A stretch of DNA of 64,000 nt. Origin: Chaetoderma sp. LZ-2023a. Lineage: Eukaryota; Mollusca; Caudofoveata; Chaetodermatida; Chaetodermatidae. Where the stretch lies: NCBI GenBank assembly GCA_034401795.1, contig CM067374.1, positions 92,689,222 to 92,753,221 of the forward strand, read 5' to 3'. Position numbers and translations under genes: made by a program. The notes below the pieces were generated by a model. It did no database searches and was not told the origin of the DNA. It saw only the letters and a program-made list of their open reading frames with translations. Positions 31,682-42,528 of this stretch are shown in pieces (position 1 is the stretch's first letter; the number at the start of each line of letters is the position of its first letter).

Positions 31682-32200
31682 TGGTTTCTGGATGTTAACT
31701 CTGTTACCGTTTGTCAGATCGTATTGAAACTTCATAGTGTGGTTGGACTAGGTCTTGGGAAGAAACCTATCGAAAGCGACAATGATCCGAAATCCAAGAT
31801 GGCCGCCAGCCACCGGTGGCCATCTTGAAAATTGGTTTCCGGATAATAACTCTGTTACCGTTTATCGGATCGCTTTGAAACTTCATAGAGTGGTGCGACT
31901 AGGTCTGGGGAATAAACCTATCGAAATCGACAATGATCCAAGATCCAAGATGGCCACCAGCCACAGGCTGCCATCTTGAAAGTTGGTTTCTGGATAATAT
32001 CGCCGTTACCATTTATCGGATCACTTCTTAGGGTCATTGGAAACTTGGAATATGTCTGGTGAAGAAACTTATCAAAATTTATGATAATCCAAAATCCAAT
32101 ATGGCCGCCAGTCAGCGACAGCCATCTTGAAAATTGGTTTCCGGACGATACCTCTTTGATCGTTTAACGGATCGCTTTGACACTTCATAAGGATGACTGG
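31682..32200. repeat. Tandem array, ~152-bp unit, about 3.3 copies
   Basis: The unit is GGTTTCCGGATAATAACTCT, GTTACCGTTTATCGGATC, TTGAAACTTCATAG, GGACTAGGTCT, GGAAGAAACCTATCGAAA, AATGATCC, AAATCCAAGATGGCCGCCAG, CCACCGG, GCCATCTTGAAAATT. CAAGATGGC and GCCATCTTG are inverted within each unit and can pair as a short hairpin. Confidence 0.75.
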
Positions 32201-32628
32201 TCTGATGGGTCTGAGGAAGAAATAAATATTTTCTGATAGCTCTCATTCATTGATTTGTCATCATGGAGGGATATTATGTGCCATTTGCGGAGCTCTTGTT
32301 TCAATCCTGAAGAATTTTATGGAATATCTTAGAACTCATACAAAACCGATTTTGAAAAACTTTGAAAATAATTTGGTGTACAAAGTTTGCTAACTAATCT
32401 CAATTTCAAGCCAATGTATTGTTTTCTACAATGTACTTAACCTCAGTTTGGGGCAAATTGAACTCATTATCGTAGTACTAATTCTCTCTAATAATAAAAG
32501 TTTTACCATATTTTTACCTGCTATAAAGCCAGCATCTAACATGGCCCAAAGACAGGCACTAATAGTTTTGATTCTCTTATTAGTCATGGCAATTAATGAT
32601 TATTTTGTGAAAATTGTTGTGTATTTAG

Positions 32629-32768
32629 CTTGTTTGAGACATTTATAGAAGAGTGGAGACAGAAGGAACGGTTTTCTCTTTCTTTGGCGTGTGTACGGAG
32701 ACCTATTCCTGTGACTCATGCTGCTGACCAAGCGATCGCTCCTTGCATTGGTGCCAGATTTAATAAAG
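32629..32768 (+). CDS. POLQ: DNA polymerase theta, exonuclease-like domain exon
   Basis: The join with the central exon creates an Asp codon and the protein continues LFETFIEEWRQKERFSLSLA. That matches the first strand-helix of the inactive exonuclease-like domain of polymerase theta (LFxTFIxEWxxKxRFSxSLAC). The acceptor is GTGTATTTAG and the donor AATAAAG/GTAACT. It ends in phase 1. The second half is variable, as in other animals. Confidence 0.92.
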
Positions 32769-33438
32769 GTAACTAATCCAGTAATATTGAAGCTTTATCC
32801 TCATTCACTAGAAAGTCTAGATTTTATAGTCAGTTTTGAAACCAATCATTAGCTCATCTTTAGAAATTAAAAAAAATGTATACCCTATACCTAACATTAT
32901 GGTTTGGCTGTGAAAAGTCAAGCATATGGTGTGCCACACCCCATATAGCGCAATATTTCAGCATTTATGTCAAAACCACAATACGTCTAAATCATTCTGA
33001 CATTGACATTTCAAGCTATATTTTGTGTTGACTGGACTTTGTCTATGCAGGTTAACCTTTCCATTTAGCTCTGATTCAGTTGAAATATCACACCTATATG
33101 GTGGCCAAAGTTTATATACATCATTGTTGCTGCATTTATGTTTATACCAGGGTTCATTTCAGGTTACGCTTGGCATTTAGTTTGAATTAGTGCATTTGTG
33201 TTAAGTATTATTTTTCTGAACCATGGATAGAGTTTATGTTTTGCAGTCGAAGTATCATCCCTATAGAGCAACCATGCTTCATTGGCCACAGTATCAATGC
33301 GTGTCAGCTAATTACAATACTTTTGCTGCACTGACCTATTTTTCGCCTTTGAAGACTTGTCATTCCGAGTTAAGACGATCATAACTTATTTTAGTCATCA
33401 CTGCACTATGCATCTAAGTCGTGGCATAAATAGCACTA
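32769..33438. other. Intron sequence, nothing recognised
   Basis: No supported feature; no repeat family seen elsewhere in the window is evident. Confidence 0.4.
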
Positions 33439-33439
33439 T

Positions 33440-33636
33440 TTAACCCTTAAATTTGTTCAAGAAAAGTTTTCTCAGAAAATGCCCATTTGGAGGCCAAGAG
33501 AAGACTATTTTTGAAAAGTTATCACTGCAATGACTGGCTCGGTTTGCCAGGGGCAAATTTTCAAAAATACTATTTTCTTGGCCTGCAAAGTGACATTTCT
33601 CAAGACCATATCAGAAGCTATTTATTGCCAGCTTAA
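33440..33636. repeat. MITE family B, diverged
   Basis: It runs from TTAACCCTTAAATTTGTTCA to GCCAGCTTAA. The arms GGAGGCCAAGAGAAGACTAT and TTCTTGGCCTGCAAAGTGAC are present. Confidence 0.55.
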
Positions 33637-33738
33637 CACTGGTTATGTACTGACCACATGTCATTTTGATGTTTGCTAACGCGGTTGTTCAAGACTGGTC
33701 TGACCGTCTACGATGATATTGGATGTTTAAATTGACAG

Positions 33739-33882
33739 GAGTGAAGAAAGATTCTCCAGCAGTACAGCAACCTGAAGTTCTGTGTATTGAGGGAAGCGAC
33801 ATCATGGTAGTTGGTCTGGCTGTGTCGTGGGAGAACAGAGATGCATACTATATATGCTTGCTGGATCAAGACTCTCATCACG
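33739..33882 (+). CDS. POLQ: DNA polymerase theta, exonuclease-like domain exon
   Basis: The exon encodes GVKKDSP, a variable stretch, then IMVVGLAVSWENRDAYYICL. VGLAVxWxxRDAYYxxL is a polymerase theta signature. It corresponds to the exo I strand, but the catalytic Asp-x-Glu of active family A proofreaders is absent, as expected for theta. The acceptor is TTAAATTGACAG and the donor CATCACG/GTAACA. Phase in and out is 1. Confidence 0.93.
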
Positions 33883-34131
33883 GTAACATGCTAAACTTAT
33901 TGCTCATCACCTACTAGTATTCTCATACCCCTCAGCTTACTGCTTCACATCCCTCACCCACCCCCATCCTTCTCTGTCGCATGCTTGCTAATGAGCTATG
34001 AATGAAGTTATCCATTACTAGCTATGCACCGCTCATTTCTAGGTAAGATCCGCCAACTTTGTTCCATTGCTAGACTCAATTTATATACTTTGAACTCGGA
34101 ATTACCAGAATCTCAATTTCAAAATAATTAT

Positions 34132-34200
34132 GCAGGAAAGCTGTTGAATATTTTGAAAATAATTTAATCCTTGGAGTTGTTGTCTTCTGCGGTGGCCTTG
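34132..34200. repeat. MITE family A left-arm fragment
   Basis: GCAGGAAAGCTGTTGAATAT followed by TTGAAAATAATTT is a left arm. The right arm is missing before the next exon at 34239. Confidence 0.4.
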
Positions 34201-34238
34201 AGCAATGCACCTGTCTGATTGTCAGCCTTACTTTATAG

Positions 34239-34556
34239 GTGATGTTTTGGATGACAGCTTAGTAGCGCCACCTCTGGATACTACAATCACGTTATCATCA
34301 AAGCTGCTCGCAGTCCGCTCAGTCTTAAGCACAGCTGATCCACCAACTAAGCTATCATCACATTTACCGACGATTACTGCATTTGATGTGAAGAGCCATT
34401 ACAGAGTCTTTGCTCAGAGCCTTGGTGTCAGTCTACAAATTTTACAATTGCAAGATCCAAAAGTGGCATGTTGGCTCCTCGATCCTGGAGCAAGGGAGAG
34501 AACTTTACACAACTTAGTCACTAACTGTCTGGCCATGGAAGGACACTTATTAGAAG
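34239..34556 (+). CDS. POLQ: DNA polymerase theta, exonuclease-like exon, GC donor
   Basis: The exon encodes AFDVKSHYRVFAQSLGVSLQ, then DPKVACWLLDPGARERTLHN and ending GHLLEG. DPKVACWLLDP is strongly conserved in polymerase theta. The acceptor is TTACTTTATAG. The donor reads GAAG/GCAAGT, a GC-AG intron. No GT donor near here restores the frame, while the GC site gives 318 nt and the correct phase 1 join to 35220. The C-terminal end marks the transition to the polymerase domain. Confidence 0.93.
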
Positions 34557-34666
34557 GCAAGTACACTTAAATCTATTTTATTTTCTTTTATATAATGTTC
34601 ACATCTATATCATGGCCAGCCTTATGGAATCCCATAATCATGCAATCAATACATTTGCTGCCCCAT

Positions 34667-34907
34667 GTTAACAGTGGCAAGTGCAGCAAGCTACTCAGTA
34701 AAGTCAAATCTGGCTATAAAGGCCACTGTCTATTACACAGGTGGCTTTTACAGACAGGTGGTTTTTCATTGGGGGGGGGGGGTGTGGGGGAGGGGGTGCC
34801 CATTAAAAAAATCACTGTCTGTAAAAGCCACCTGTGTAATAGACAGTGTGGCCTTTATAGGTAGATTTGACTTTACTGAGTAGCTTGCTGCACTTGCCAC
34901 TGTTAAC
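34667..34907. repeat. 95-bp inverted repeat with G12 loop
   Basis: The left arm GTTAACAGTGGCAAGTGCAG...GGCTTTTACAGACAGGTG (34667-34762) is complementary almost base for base to the right arm (34813-34907). The roughly 50-base loop contains GGGGGGGGGGGG and GGGGGAGGGGG. It belongs to no other repeat family in this window. In RNA it would make a long hairpin with a G-rich loop. Confidence 0.85.
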
Positions 34908-35219
34908 TATAGCACTGTACATTGTATGCATTTGGTGAAATCGTACTGACAGTTTAATGCTATTTGACTGAAAGTTATTGATGAATTAAAATATTAATAT
35001 AACTATATCGAGCTGCTGTTTGTTTTGCAATAAGAAAATTCTTATTGTAGTGCTTACTAAACTAAATATCTGTATCATACAACATTGAATTTTAAACAAG
35101 AACAATGTACTATAGTTGCAGAGTAGGTTGTTTTGGCAGAAATGCCAAATTACGATTGATTGACTGATTAATACTAGTTGCAAGTCATGATTAAAAATTC
35201 AAAATCTGATTTTTTTCAG

Positions 35220-35432
35220 GAATTATTGGGTGCAAGGGTGTGGGTAGCTTGGGATTAACAGTTGAGAGTCCAGTGTGTGCCCGACAGAGAGCAACAACTG
35301 AAGCAGTGATTGTACCTCATCTAATGGATGTACTTATGCAGAGTCTTATTGACAATGGACTTGATACAGCTTTCATCAACACAGAGATGCCAGTAAACGT
35401 TATCCTGGCACGAATGGAGCTCAATGGGATGG
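35220..35432 (+). CDS. POLQ: DNA polymerase theta, polymerase-domain thumb exon
   Basis: The exon encodes GSLGLTVESPVCARQRATTE, AVIVPHLMDVLMQSLIDNG, then INTEMPVNVILARMELNGMG. The xExMPxxxxLAxMELNGxG pattern is universal in family A polymerases and begins the polymerase fold. The acceptor is TGATTTTTTTCAG and the donor ATGG/GTAAGG. Phase 1 in and out. Confidence 0.95.
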
Positions 35433-35479
35433 GTAAGGTATAATATGATCAGTTTATGAAGTAGAGGATCTGCCACTTC

Positions 35480-35740
35480 TGTACCTGAAGTCATAATCAA
35501 ATATGTCACATGTTAGCTGATCTTACAATCAAAATGGTGTAGATCCGTCACGAAAACTGAAAGGTCTGTCACTTAAGTGTATGCGTTGTATGTCTTTGAT
35601 GAATTTACAAGTTAATAAACATTCTGTTGAATATTTTGAAACTAATTTGATGCGAAGCTGTTGGCAGCAACACAGTTCGCAGTCAAATTAGTGTCAATTT
35701 TCAACAGCGTACCTTAATAGTTACCTGGAAATTTAGATTC
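35480..35740. repeat. MITE family A, diverged
   Basis: It contains AAGTCATAATCAAATATGTC, AAGTTAATAAACATTCTGTT (an unoccupied TTAA site matching the one hit by family B at 51663), and a shortened hairpin AAGCTGTTGGCAGCAAC. Confidence 0.6.
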
Positions 35741-35747
35741 TGCTTAG

Positions 35748-35880
35748 TGATGTTTACAAGCCAAGAGATTATTCTTTGAAAATTTATCACTGAATAATGG
35801 GCGCGGTCTTCTCTTGGCCTGCAAATGGACATTCATTAAGACCAGTGTGAATGCCAGCTTTGGCGGTCTTAATAGGTTTA
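35748..35880. repeat. MITE family B, internally deleted
   Basis: TTTACAAGCCAAGAGATTAT and TTCTCTTGGCCTGCAAATGG arms flank a shortened centre, ATCACTGAATAATGGGCGCG. Confidence 0.5.
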
Positions 35881-35999
35881 AAAAAGTCTAAAAATAGTAA
35901 AATTTATTATGTATGTAAAATGATTTTAAAAGGATTGAAAAGGTTTGAACAAAGTCTTTAACCATTTCACCAATGAATTCCCAATATCTCAAGGCAACT

Positions 36000-36070
36000 A
36001 TACAGGAAAACTGTTTAATATTTTGAAATTAAATTGACTTGGAGCCATTGCTGCCTTATAGGCAGAATAT
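36000..36070. repeat. MITE family A hairpin core fragment
   Basis: CTGTTTAATATTTTGAAATT, TTGACTTGGAGCCATTGCTG and CCTTATAGGCAG are recognisable. The right arm is lost. Confidence 0.4.
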
Positions 36071-36441
36071 GTTTTATATCATAAAGAATATACATTTTCA
36101 AGAACTTGTCGGTGAAAGGGGTAAAAGTCCTTGAATTTGCCGTTTTTGAGGTTATGAATTCTGAGGATAACAAAGCTAATGGTAACTTGTATTGTGATCA
36201 GTCATTGATAAATTAGTGGGAACTATGGGATGGTAATTCTATTATATACAGCAATAGAGGCAGCCAATTATAGGTATGCCTACATGTTAGTTAGTACAAA
36301 TTTTAACACAATCTAACAGATGTTCTGTTGAGTATTTTGAAAACATTGCTGCTGTTTTATGTTCAAGATGTTCAATGGTATGTTTTGTTTTGGAAACATG
36401 TGGATTTATTTCTAAGTTGCGTTGTACAACGATATTTCTAG

Positions 36442-36569
36442 GCTTTAGCTTCGATCAGAGTGACCACCAGAAGCAGATAATGCAAGCAAAGTTATCTGCC
36501 CTTGAGGATCAGGCTTACCGTTATGCATCACACCCATATTCACTCTCATCGCCTGATGACATCAGCCAG
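36442..36569 (+). CDS. POLQ: DNA polymerase theta, thumb exon
   Basis: The exon encodes FSFDQSDHQKQIMQAKLSAL, EDQAYRYASHPYSLSSPDDI and SQ. FSxxxxxxQKxIMQAKLxAxExQAYxxA is the thumb helix block of animal polymerase theta. The acceptor is CGATATTTCTAG and the donor AGCCAG/GTATGG. Exits in phase 0. Confidence 0.95.
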
Positions 36570-36602
36570 GTATGGTAGTAGAGATGTACAGCAAAACCTA
36601 TC

Positions 36603-36835
36603 TTAACCATTTAATGGCAAAAAGTGGCTCCTGCTGTGGTCTTGAGAAATGACCATTTCCAGATCAAGAGAAGACTATTTTTTTTTTAATTTACCACTGG
36701 AATGAGTTGCTCGATGAACGAGCCAGTCATTTCAGTGATAAGTTTCCAAAAATAGTCTTCGGTTGGCCTGTAACTGGAAATTCACTTAGCAAAAATGTAA
36801 ATCTTCTTGACCAATCTTGACCACAAAAGGGTTAA
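36603..36835. repeat. MITE family B, full length
   Basis: TTAACCATTTAATGGC at the left and AAAAGGGTTAA at the right, with the central palindrome TGCTCGATGAACGAGCCAGT. It is in the same intron as the C copy at 36852-37051. Confidence 0.65.
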
Positions 36836-36851
36836 ACAACCAGCTTAAATT

Positions 36852-37051
36852 TTAACACTTGTCAAATTTTATTTTATTTTTAAATTAAATTAAAAGATGA
36901 ATTGTTGTTCATTTTTCAACAAATTTGGTGGAAGATGTTGCTGTTGTAGACAGCAACAGCATCCACCAAAATTGTAGAAAAATGTACTCTAGTTTCTTTG
37001 CTATTGACACAGTAAAAGACAGAATATTGACATCAGAGTCGTAAGGGTTAA
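36852..37051. repeat. MITE family C, second copy
   Basis: It is closely similar to 7755-7963: TTGTTCATTTTTCAACAAAT, GATGTTGCTGTTGTAGACAG, the complement, and the end AGTCGTAAGGGTTAA. Confidence 0.65.
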
Positions 37052-37578
37052 GGAGAAACAAGGCATCTTAAAAAAGTGCATGGCTCACTTAATACAAGTC
37101 ATAGCTTGTTGCAATTGAGACATGAATTTTAGGGGGGCGAATGGTTAATAAACTACCATCTTTTGTACCCATAAAATTGTAGGTTTGGGATTTAATTCTA
37201 GAACATAAATTAAATTTGTTTACTGTCATAATTTTCTGGAAAATTGTGGATTAAAAATTTTCAAAATAAAGCATTGTATTAAATAGTTCCCTTCATGCTA
37301 CATAATCATGTTTTAACTAAAACTAGCAGCTAATGTTTACGCCTGTCTGTCAAGTTATTGATATTTTTGGAACAGTATGCGCTTGTTTTGATAGCGTAAT
37401 ATTCCAAAGGTCACAGCTGTCAAAGCAACAAACTTTGTGAAAACGCAGGAAAGAATGGCAAAAGCAGATAAATTTGTAATTTAGTCACCATTTGCGACTT
37501 TAAGGTTGTTTATTCTGTGTCACTGATTATCATTTGATGCATGTCATTAATTTTGATGAGGCTTTGCTAAGTGAATCG

Positions 37579-37965
37579 ATGGACCTTTCCAGTTTATCCA
37601 TCCATCATATGACGTCACAATCAACTTTGTGACGTGTAGGCTGACGTCATAATCAATTACATCATGAATGACTCGATTTAGTCCGTCTTAAATGCTTAAT
37701 AATCTGACATGTTGTACGAATTGTATATCTTTACTATTTAATAAACATTCTGTCAAATATTTTGAAACTAATTTGACTGGGTGCTGTTGCTGGGCAGCAG
37801 CAGCACCCAGTCAAATTAGTTTCAAAATACTCAATGGCTTACTTGTATAATTTTCTGGAAATTGATAGTCAACGAGTTCAGGGATCAATGGATCCCAACA
37901 TGAGCAAGCTGTGGGTGGAGCTTAGCTAGAGATGGCAGGTCATAGCTAAATCTGGAAAGGTTCAT
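37579..37965. repeat. MITE family A, full length
   Basis: ATGGACCTTTCCAGTTTATC to ATCTGGAAAGGTTCAT. It has TGACGTCA-like motifs in the left half, ACTATTTAATAAACATTCTG before the hairpin, and GGGTGCTGTTGCTGGGCAGC at the centre. Confidence 0.8.
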
Positions 37966-38187
37966 TGAGGTGTCAAAAAGTGAAAATATGTGCTTTTATT
38001 ACCACATTGATTGTCTTCAATTACTGGAAGGCAAACATCGGCCAAATACATTAGAACTATTCTCGCATCAAGACAAAATGAGCCCCCGAATTAGTTTCTA
38101 ATTAGATTTCTTCACCATCATAGAATTCTGTGTAAAACATTAAAAACAATTCAAAGATTTAATATAATTTTACAATTTGTTTTACAG

Positions 38188-38572
38188 GTACTATTTTATG
38201 AGTTGAGACTCCCGCCGAATGGTGATCCTAATGCTAGTGGACCAGCCATGATAAAAACACTCGGACCAAGCAGAGGTGTCGGCCGTGGCAAACGTGCAGG
38301 CGGGTCCAGACCACAGCTCAGTACTTCGAAAGATATCTTAGAGAAACTCAAGAGTTATCACCCTTTGCCAGGCGTGATATTGGAATGGCGTCGTATTTCC
38401 AGCGCACTCACAAAAGTTGTCTTCCCGCTGCAGAGGGCCAGAGTATATAGTGTTCGTAGTGGGATGGACCGGATATTCAGTGAATGTAGTTTGCATACTG
38501 CAACTGGTCGAGTTACAATGTCTGAACCAAATCTTCAGAATACGCCAAAAGATTTTGAGATTCAGCTACCAG
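38188..38572 (+). CDS. POLQ: DNA polymerase theta, thumb/palm exon
   Basis: The exon encodes VLFYELRLPPNGDPN, then STSKDILEKLKSYHPLPGVI, LEWRRISSALTKVVFPLQRA, HTATGRVTMSEPNLQNTPKD and FEIQLP. The STSKxxLxxLxxxHPLPxxILEWRxxxxxxTKxxxPLQ and HTATGRxxxxEPNLQNxP blocks are family A motifs that bind primer-template. A GPSRGVGRGKRAGGS stretch before STSKD corresponds to the first lineage-specific insert of theta. The acceptor is TTGTTTTACAG and the donor CTACCAG/GTACAG. Phase 0 in, 1 out. Confidence 0.96.
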
Positions 38573-38696
38573 GTACAGTCAAGGCATTCTGGCCATTGAT
38601 TATCATTAAACATTGTGACAGCAAATAAGCATGAATCCACTAATAGCTACAACATTTCTTTTGACAAATTTTCTTACTACCAGACAGACAGACTTA

Positions 38697-40435
38697 TTTC
38701 ACTTTAAGAGATATACTTACCTTCCTAACGCTCTATGATATTTCCTAAATATCGACCTTCACTCAATAACCCCAGATTAAACAAGATAGGTGCCCTTACT
38801 GGGCAGGTAGACAGGTGATAGTCTGCCGGATGACGGCCCCAACCTCGCGCATGCGCAGACTGACACTGCCTCAGCTTGACTATTGGCCGACACATGCAAT
38901 TTAAAAGCCTGAAGACCGAGCCTCTGTGGGGGCGGAGAGGCTGTGTCCATGTTAGGGAGGTAGGTATAACTACTCTCTGGTGAAAAAAGAAATCCGTGAT
39001 TTCATTTATTTCACTTCAAGAGATATACTTACCTCCCTAACACTATGATATTGCCAGAATTCGTACGTGAATTCGGCGGGAGGGAGACGAGGTCAAAAGA
39101 CCAGCTCATCCCTTGCACGTTTTTGCGCATGAAGCACACATCTGAAATTGTGTGACACAATCGGGCAATGATTTGAACATCGGATAACACAACCGATGGT
39201 GAGAGTAATGACCGTATGTCAAATGTGCTTCCCCCCTCCTTTTGGGAGAGGAGAGGCTATGACCTCAATGTCCCACATGCTGTCTAAGTACTGGTGCTAA
39301 GTACTACAGGACATGAGACGAAAGACTTAATTTTCGTATACTCTCAGTAAATGAACCACATAATACACAGTTATTAAGAAAGGGTAATACATCGTGACAA
39401 TAAATTATGTAACAACAAAAGGCAGTACTGACCTTAAGCATGTAAGCTGTATCCATCCAGTCCACATCAGTGAAGGAAAAATGATACACGAATATGTGGT
39501 TGTTTTCACAATTAAAATGTGCTGTCTGAAGACAGCAAGTGCAACTTATCTGCAATATATACACCAGATCATCTTTTGAATATCGATACGGCAAGACGAT
39601 TAGTGGTGTCACGGAGGTAATGGTCGGTAAAACTTGACTCACAGTGCCACTGAACTACAGACATAATGCCATCCATTGGCACCCCGTTAAACAGGGCGGT
39701 GGACGCCACTACGCCATGGACACTGTGAGCCTCGGCTAAGTCAACTTGTTTACCAGTGGCAGATTTGTGGCAAAATTTAATACATTATACAATCCACGTT
39801 TCTGGATACAGCTTATATGCATAAGGTCATTACTGCCTTTTGTTGTTACATAATTTATTGTCACGATGTATTACCCTTAATAAGAATGTAGTGGTACCTA
39901 TGTATTTATGGTTCATTTATTGAGAGTATATGAAAGTCTCGTCTTGTGTCCTGTAGTACTTAGCTCCAGTACTTAGAGAGTGTGTGGGACATTCAGGTCA
40001 TAGCCTCTCCTTTCCCAAAAGGAGGGAGGGAGCGCATTTGACATATGGTCATTACTCTCACCATCGGCTGTGTGATCCGATGTTCAAATCATTGCCTGAT
40101 TGTGTGTGTCACACAATTTCAGATGTTAGCTGGTCTTTTGTTATACTTACTCCATAACACGGACCCGGCCTCTCCGCCCCACAGAGGCTCGGTCTTCAGG
40201 CTTTTAAGTTGCATGTGTCGGCCAATAGTCAATCTGAGGCAGTGTCAGTCTGTACATGCGCGAGGTTGGGGCTGGCATCCGGCAGACTGTCACCTGTCTA
40301 TCTGCCCAGTAAGGGCACCTATCTTTTTTAATCTGGGGTTATTGAGTGAAGGTCGATATTTAGGAAATATCACAGAGTGTTAGGGAGGTGAGTATAACTA
40401 CTCTCTTGTGAAAAAACAAATCCGTGATTTCGTTT
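38697..40435. mobile_element. DIRS-derived fold-back (inverted duplication of a 3' end)
   Basis: From the left, it reads as the minus-strand 3' end of a diverged family 1 element: right terminal repeat (38697-38998), ICR (about 38999-39060), 3' non-coding block and the recombinase C-terminus up to about 39786. After a short unmatched stretch, the same 3' non-coding block and right terminal repeat reappear on the plus strand (about 39795-40435), this time lacking the ICR. The two outer arms are thus inverted copies of about 600-700 bp. CTTTTGTTGTTACATAATTT-type sequence around 39390-39450 is repeated inverted at about 39795-39880. It carries no complete gene. Confidence 0.8.
39569..39786 (-). 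pseudogene. Tyrosine recombinase C-terminal fragment
   Basis: Read on the minus strand, it encodes KFCHKSATGKQVDLAEAHSV-like sequence, an HSVHG version of the H-x-x-R box, SVVQWHCESSF and DHYLRDTTNRL, ending at a stop at 39569-39571. In HSVHG the catalytic Arg of H-x-x-R is replaced by His. It is a truncated relative of the recombinases in copies 1 and 2. Confidence 0.75.
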
Positions 40436-40815
40436 AGACTACTTGTGAATCACAGGTTAAATGAGATTTCTCTTGTGACGTCATAAAAACATTGCCAGGA
40501 TCTCCACAAACCATGAAATTGATAACACTATTCACTCTTCTTAGCCCAGAATATCTGGATAAAATGATGTTAATACGGTTTAATATTGAAATTATCACCA
40601 ACATTTAATAAATATCCTTTTGAACTTGTTTACATCTTGTTCAACGTAATAATTATGACAATTATTAAATTGAATGGGAATGAATTTGGCATTTCTATGT
40701 ATTACTAATGATAACAGTAATCAAACATGGCACTTTTTAATACTAACTTGATTTATTACTAGCTGAACATGGCTCTGATAATTTTAAATCTATGTATTAA
40801 TATGAAATTCTATAG

Positions 40816-40995
40816 GCATCATAGGAGAAAGTCCTCCAGCTGGTCCACCGGGTGCTTATGCAGACAGAATTCCTCGTTCCAACGGTGGTAAGGCAGTCAT
40901 ACAGCGATGTTCAGGTCCCACAGCCAGAATGCTTGGTGATGACAAAGGACCTGCATTTGCAGTGAGCATGAGACATGCTTTTATCCCATTTACAG
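40816..40995 (+). CDS. POLQ: DNA polymerase theta, palm exon before motif A
   Basis: The exon encodes GIIGESPPAGPPGAY, a variable insert, then FAVSMRHAFIPFTG. GESPP and SMRHAFxPFxG are shared with animal polymerase theta, and the variable middle is the theta-specific insert 2 region. The acceptor is AAATTCTATAG and the donor TTTACAG/GTGATG. Phase 1 in and out; the next exon is 9 kb away across DIRS copy 2. Confidence 0.94.
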
Positions 40996-41221
40996 GTGAT
41001 GGATGGAATGTTTCATACTAGATAAAAACTTTGGAATTTTATTCATGATTATTCTAATAGTTTGAGACAATTTTACAATAGCTGATGGCTACTAGATCGT
41101 TGATGTCCAAGTACAAATGTTGCATGTGACAGCTGTTGTTACCTGTCACAGCTTTCTGCAACACCATTTTCAAAATTAAGCATATAACCTTTGAAATTCC
41201 AGTGTTTTAATTTCTAGACCG

Positions 41222-41300
41222 TTATACAAGAAAGCTGTTTGCTATTTTGAAACTAATACGACTAACCTGTTGCTGCAACATCTCCCAGTCAAATTATAAA
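41222..41300. repeat. MITE family A core fragment
   Basis: AAGAAAGCTGTTTGCTATTT, GACTAACCTGTTGCTGCAAC and CTCCCAGTCAAATTA are degraded hairpin arms. Confidence 0.45.
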
Positions 41301-41414
41301 GAATCTCAATTCTGCTCTGTGAAGGTTAAAGGGTTAACACCAGCTATTTAGCTAGTACGAACAGGATAATGGCCAAACCAGAGTTCAATACACAGATCAT
41401 CTCTCAGTACTGTA

Positions 41415-41810
41415 ATTCATCTTTCCAGAGTATCCATCTATCATCTGACCTTGTATGACGTCATAATCAGCCCAGTATGATGACATTACAATTATTATGT
41501 CAAAGGGTTCCATATAGACTGTCATCAAATCTCAGAGTCTGACACGTTGTATTAATTGTATGTCTTTGTAATCCTTTGCTATTTAATAAACATGCTGTTG
41601 AATATTTTGAAACTAATTTGACTGGGCGCTGTTGCTGCCTTAGGCAGCAACATCACAAAGTCAAATTAGTTTCAAAATATTCAACAGCTTACCTGTTTTT
41701 GGAAATTGATAGTCAGGGTGTTCAGAGATCTATCGATCCCAACATGAGTGAGATGTGGGTGGAGCTTAGCTAGAGATGGGCGGGGTATAGCTAAAACTGG
41801 AAAGGTCCAT
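41415..41810. repeat. MITE family A, full length
   Basis: CATCTTTCCAGAGTATCCAT to AAAACTGGAAAGGTCCAT. The hairpin is very clean: TGTTGAATATTTTGAAACTA, GGGCGCTGTTGCTGCCTTAG, then the complement ending TTCAAAATATTCAACAGC. Confidence 0.8.
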
Positions 41811-42242
41811 TGAGCTTGATGTCCTGATGTTTAGGGATTTCTATAGCATAGATGCAGTTATGGAGCAATTCACTAGCATTTAGAGAGCTCTATATCTTAA
41901 TATATTGGGAATTCGCAGTTTTTGTAGATAATGATTTCGATGCGCTGTATAGGGAGCTTGATGTCATAATTATTAGGGATCTCAATGTCCCAGATTCAGG
42001 GTTTCGATGACCTATCAATTTAGTATTGTGGTGTCCTAGTAGTTCGTGTAGAGCTAGAAATCCTTGAGCCTAGTGGCTAGAGGTTAGGAACATTGACAGC
42101 CTATTGGTTAGGGTGATTGTTGGCAAACTGTATAGACTGCCTGATGGCCTAGATGTTATGGAACTTGATTGCCTAGTTGCTTTGGTGCTCGCTAGCTTAG
42201 TGGTTGGGAGCTTTGCCGCCTTGTACACAATAAATTGCGCCT
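41811..42242. other. Intron sequence with GCTTGATGTC-type short echoes
   Basis: No gene. Loose repetitions of TAGGGATTTCTATAG, TAGGGATCTCAATGTC, GCTTGATGTC and TAGTGGTTGGGAGC suggest a decayed short tandem array. Confidence 0.35.
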
Positions 42243-42450
42243 TTTCACTTCAAGAGTATACTTACCTCCCTAATACTTTTGATATTGCTAAATATTGGCT
42301 TTCACTCAATAAACACTCAGATTTAAAACAGTTAGGTGCCCCTACTGGGCAGGGAGTCAGAGTGTAGTCCGGCGGATGCCAGCCCCACCTCCGCGCATGC
42401 GCAGACTAGCACTTCCTCTTTGCTAGATTATTGGCAGAGAGATCACACAT
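42243..42450 (+). promoter_or_regulatory. DIRS copy 2 left terminal repeat / promoter
   Basis: ATACTTACCT lies near its start (42258-42267). The NRF1-type GCGCATGCGC is at 42393-42402 and the inverted CCAAT ATTGGC at 42430-42435. The spacing is close to copy 1, and the leader ATG follows at 42529. Confidence 0.65.
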
Positions 42451-42528
42451 GTTTTTTTGTGCAATAGCTTTTTCGTACTCTTAAACTGTTTTAGTGGTGT
42501 TTGTTTGGAGTGTTAGTCACTTTTTTGG

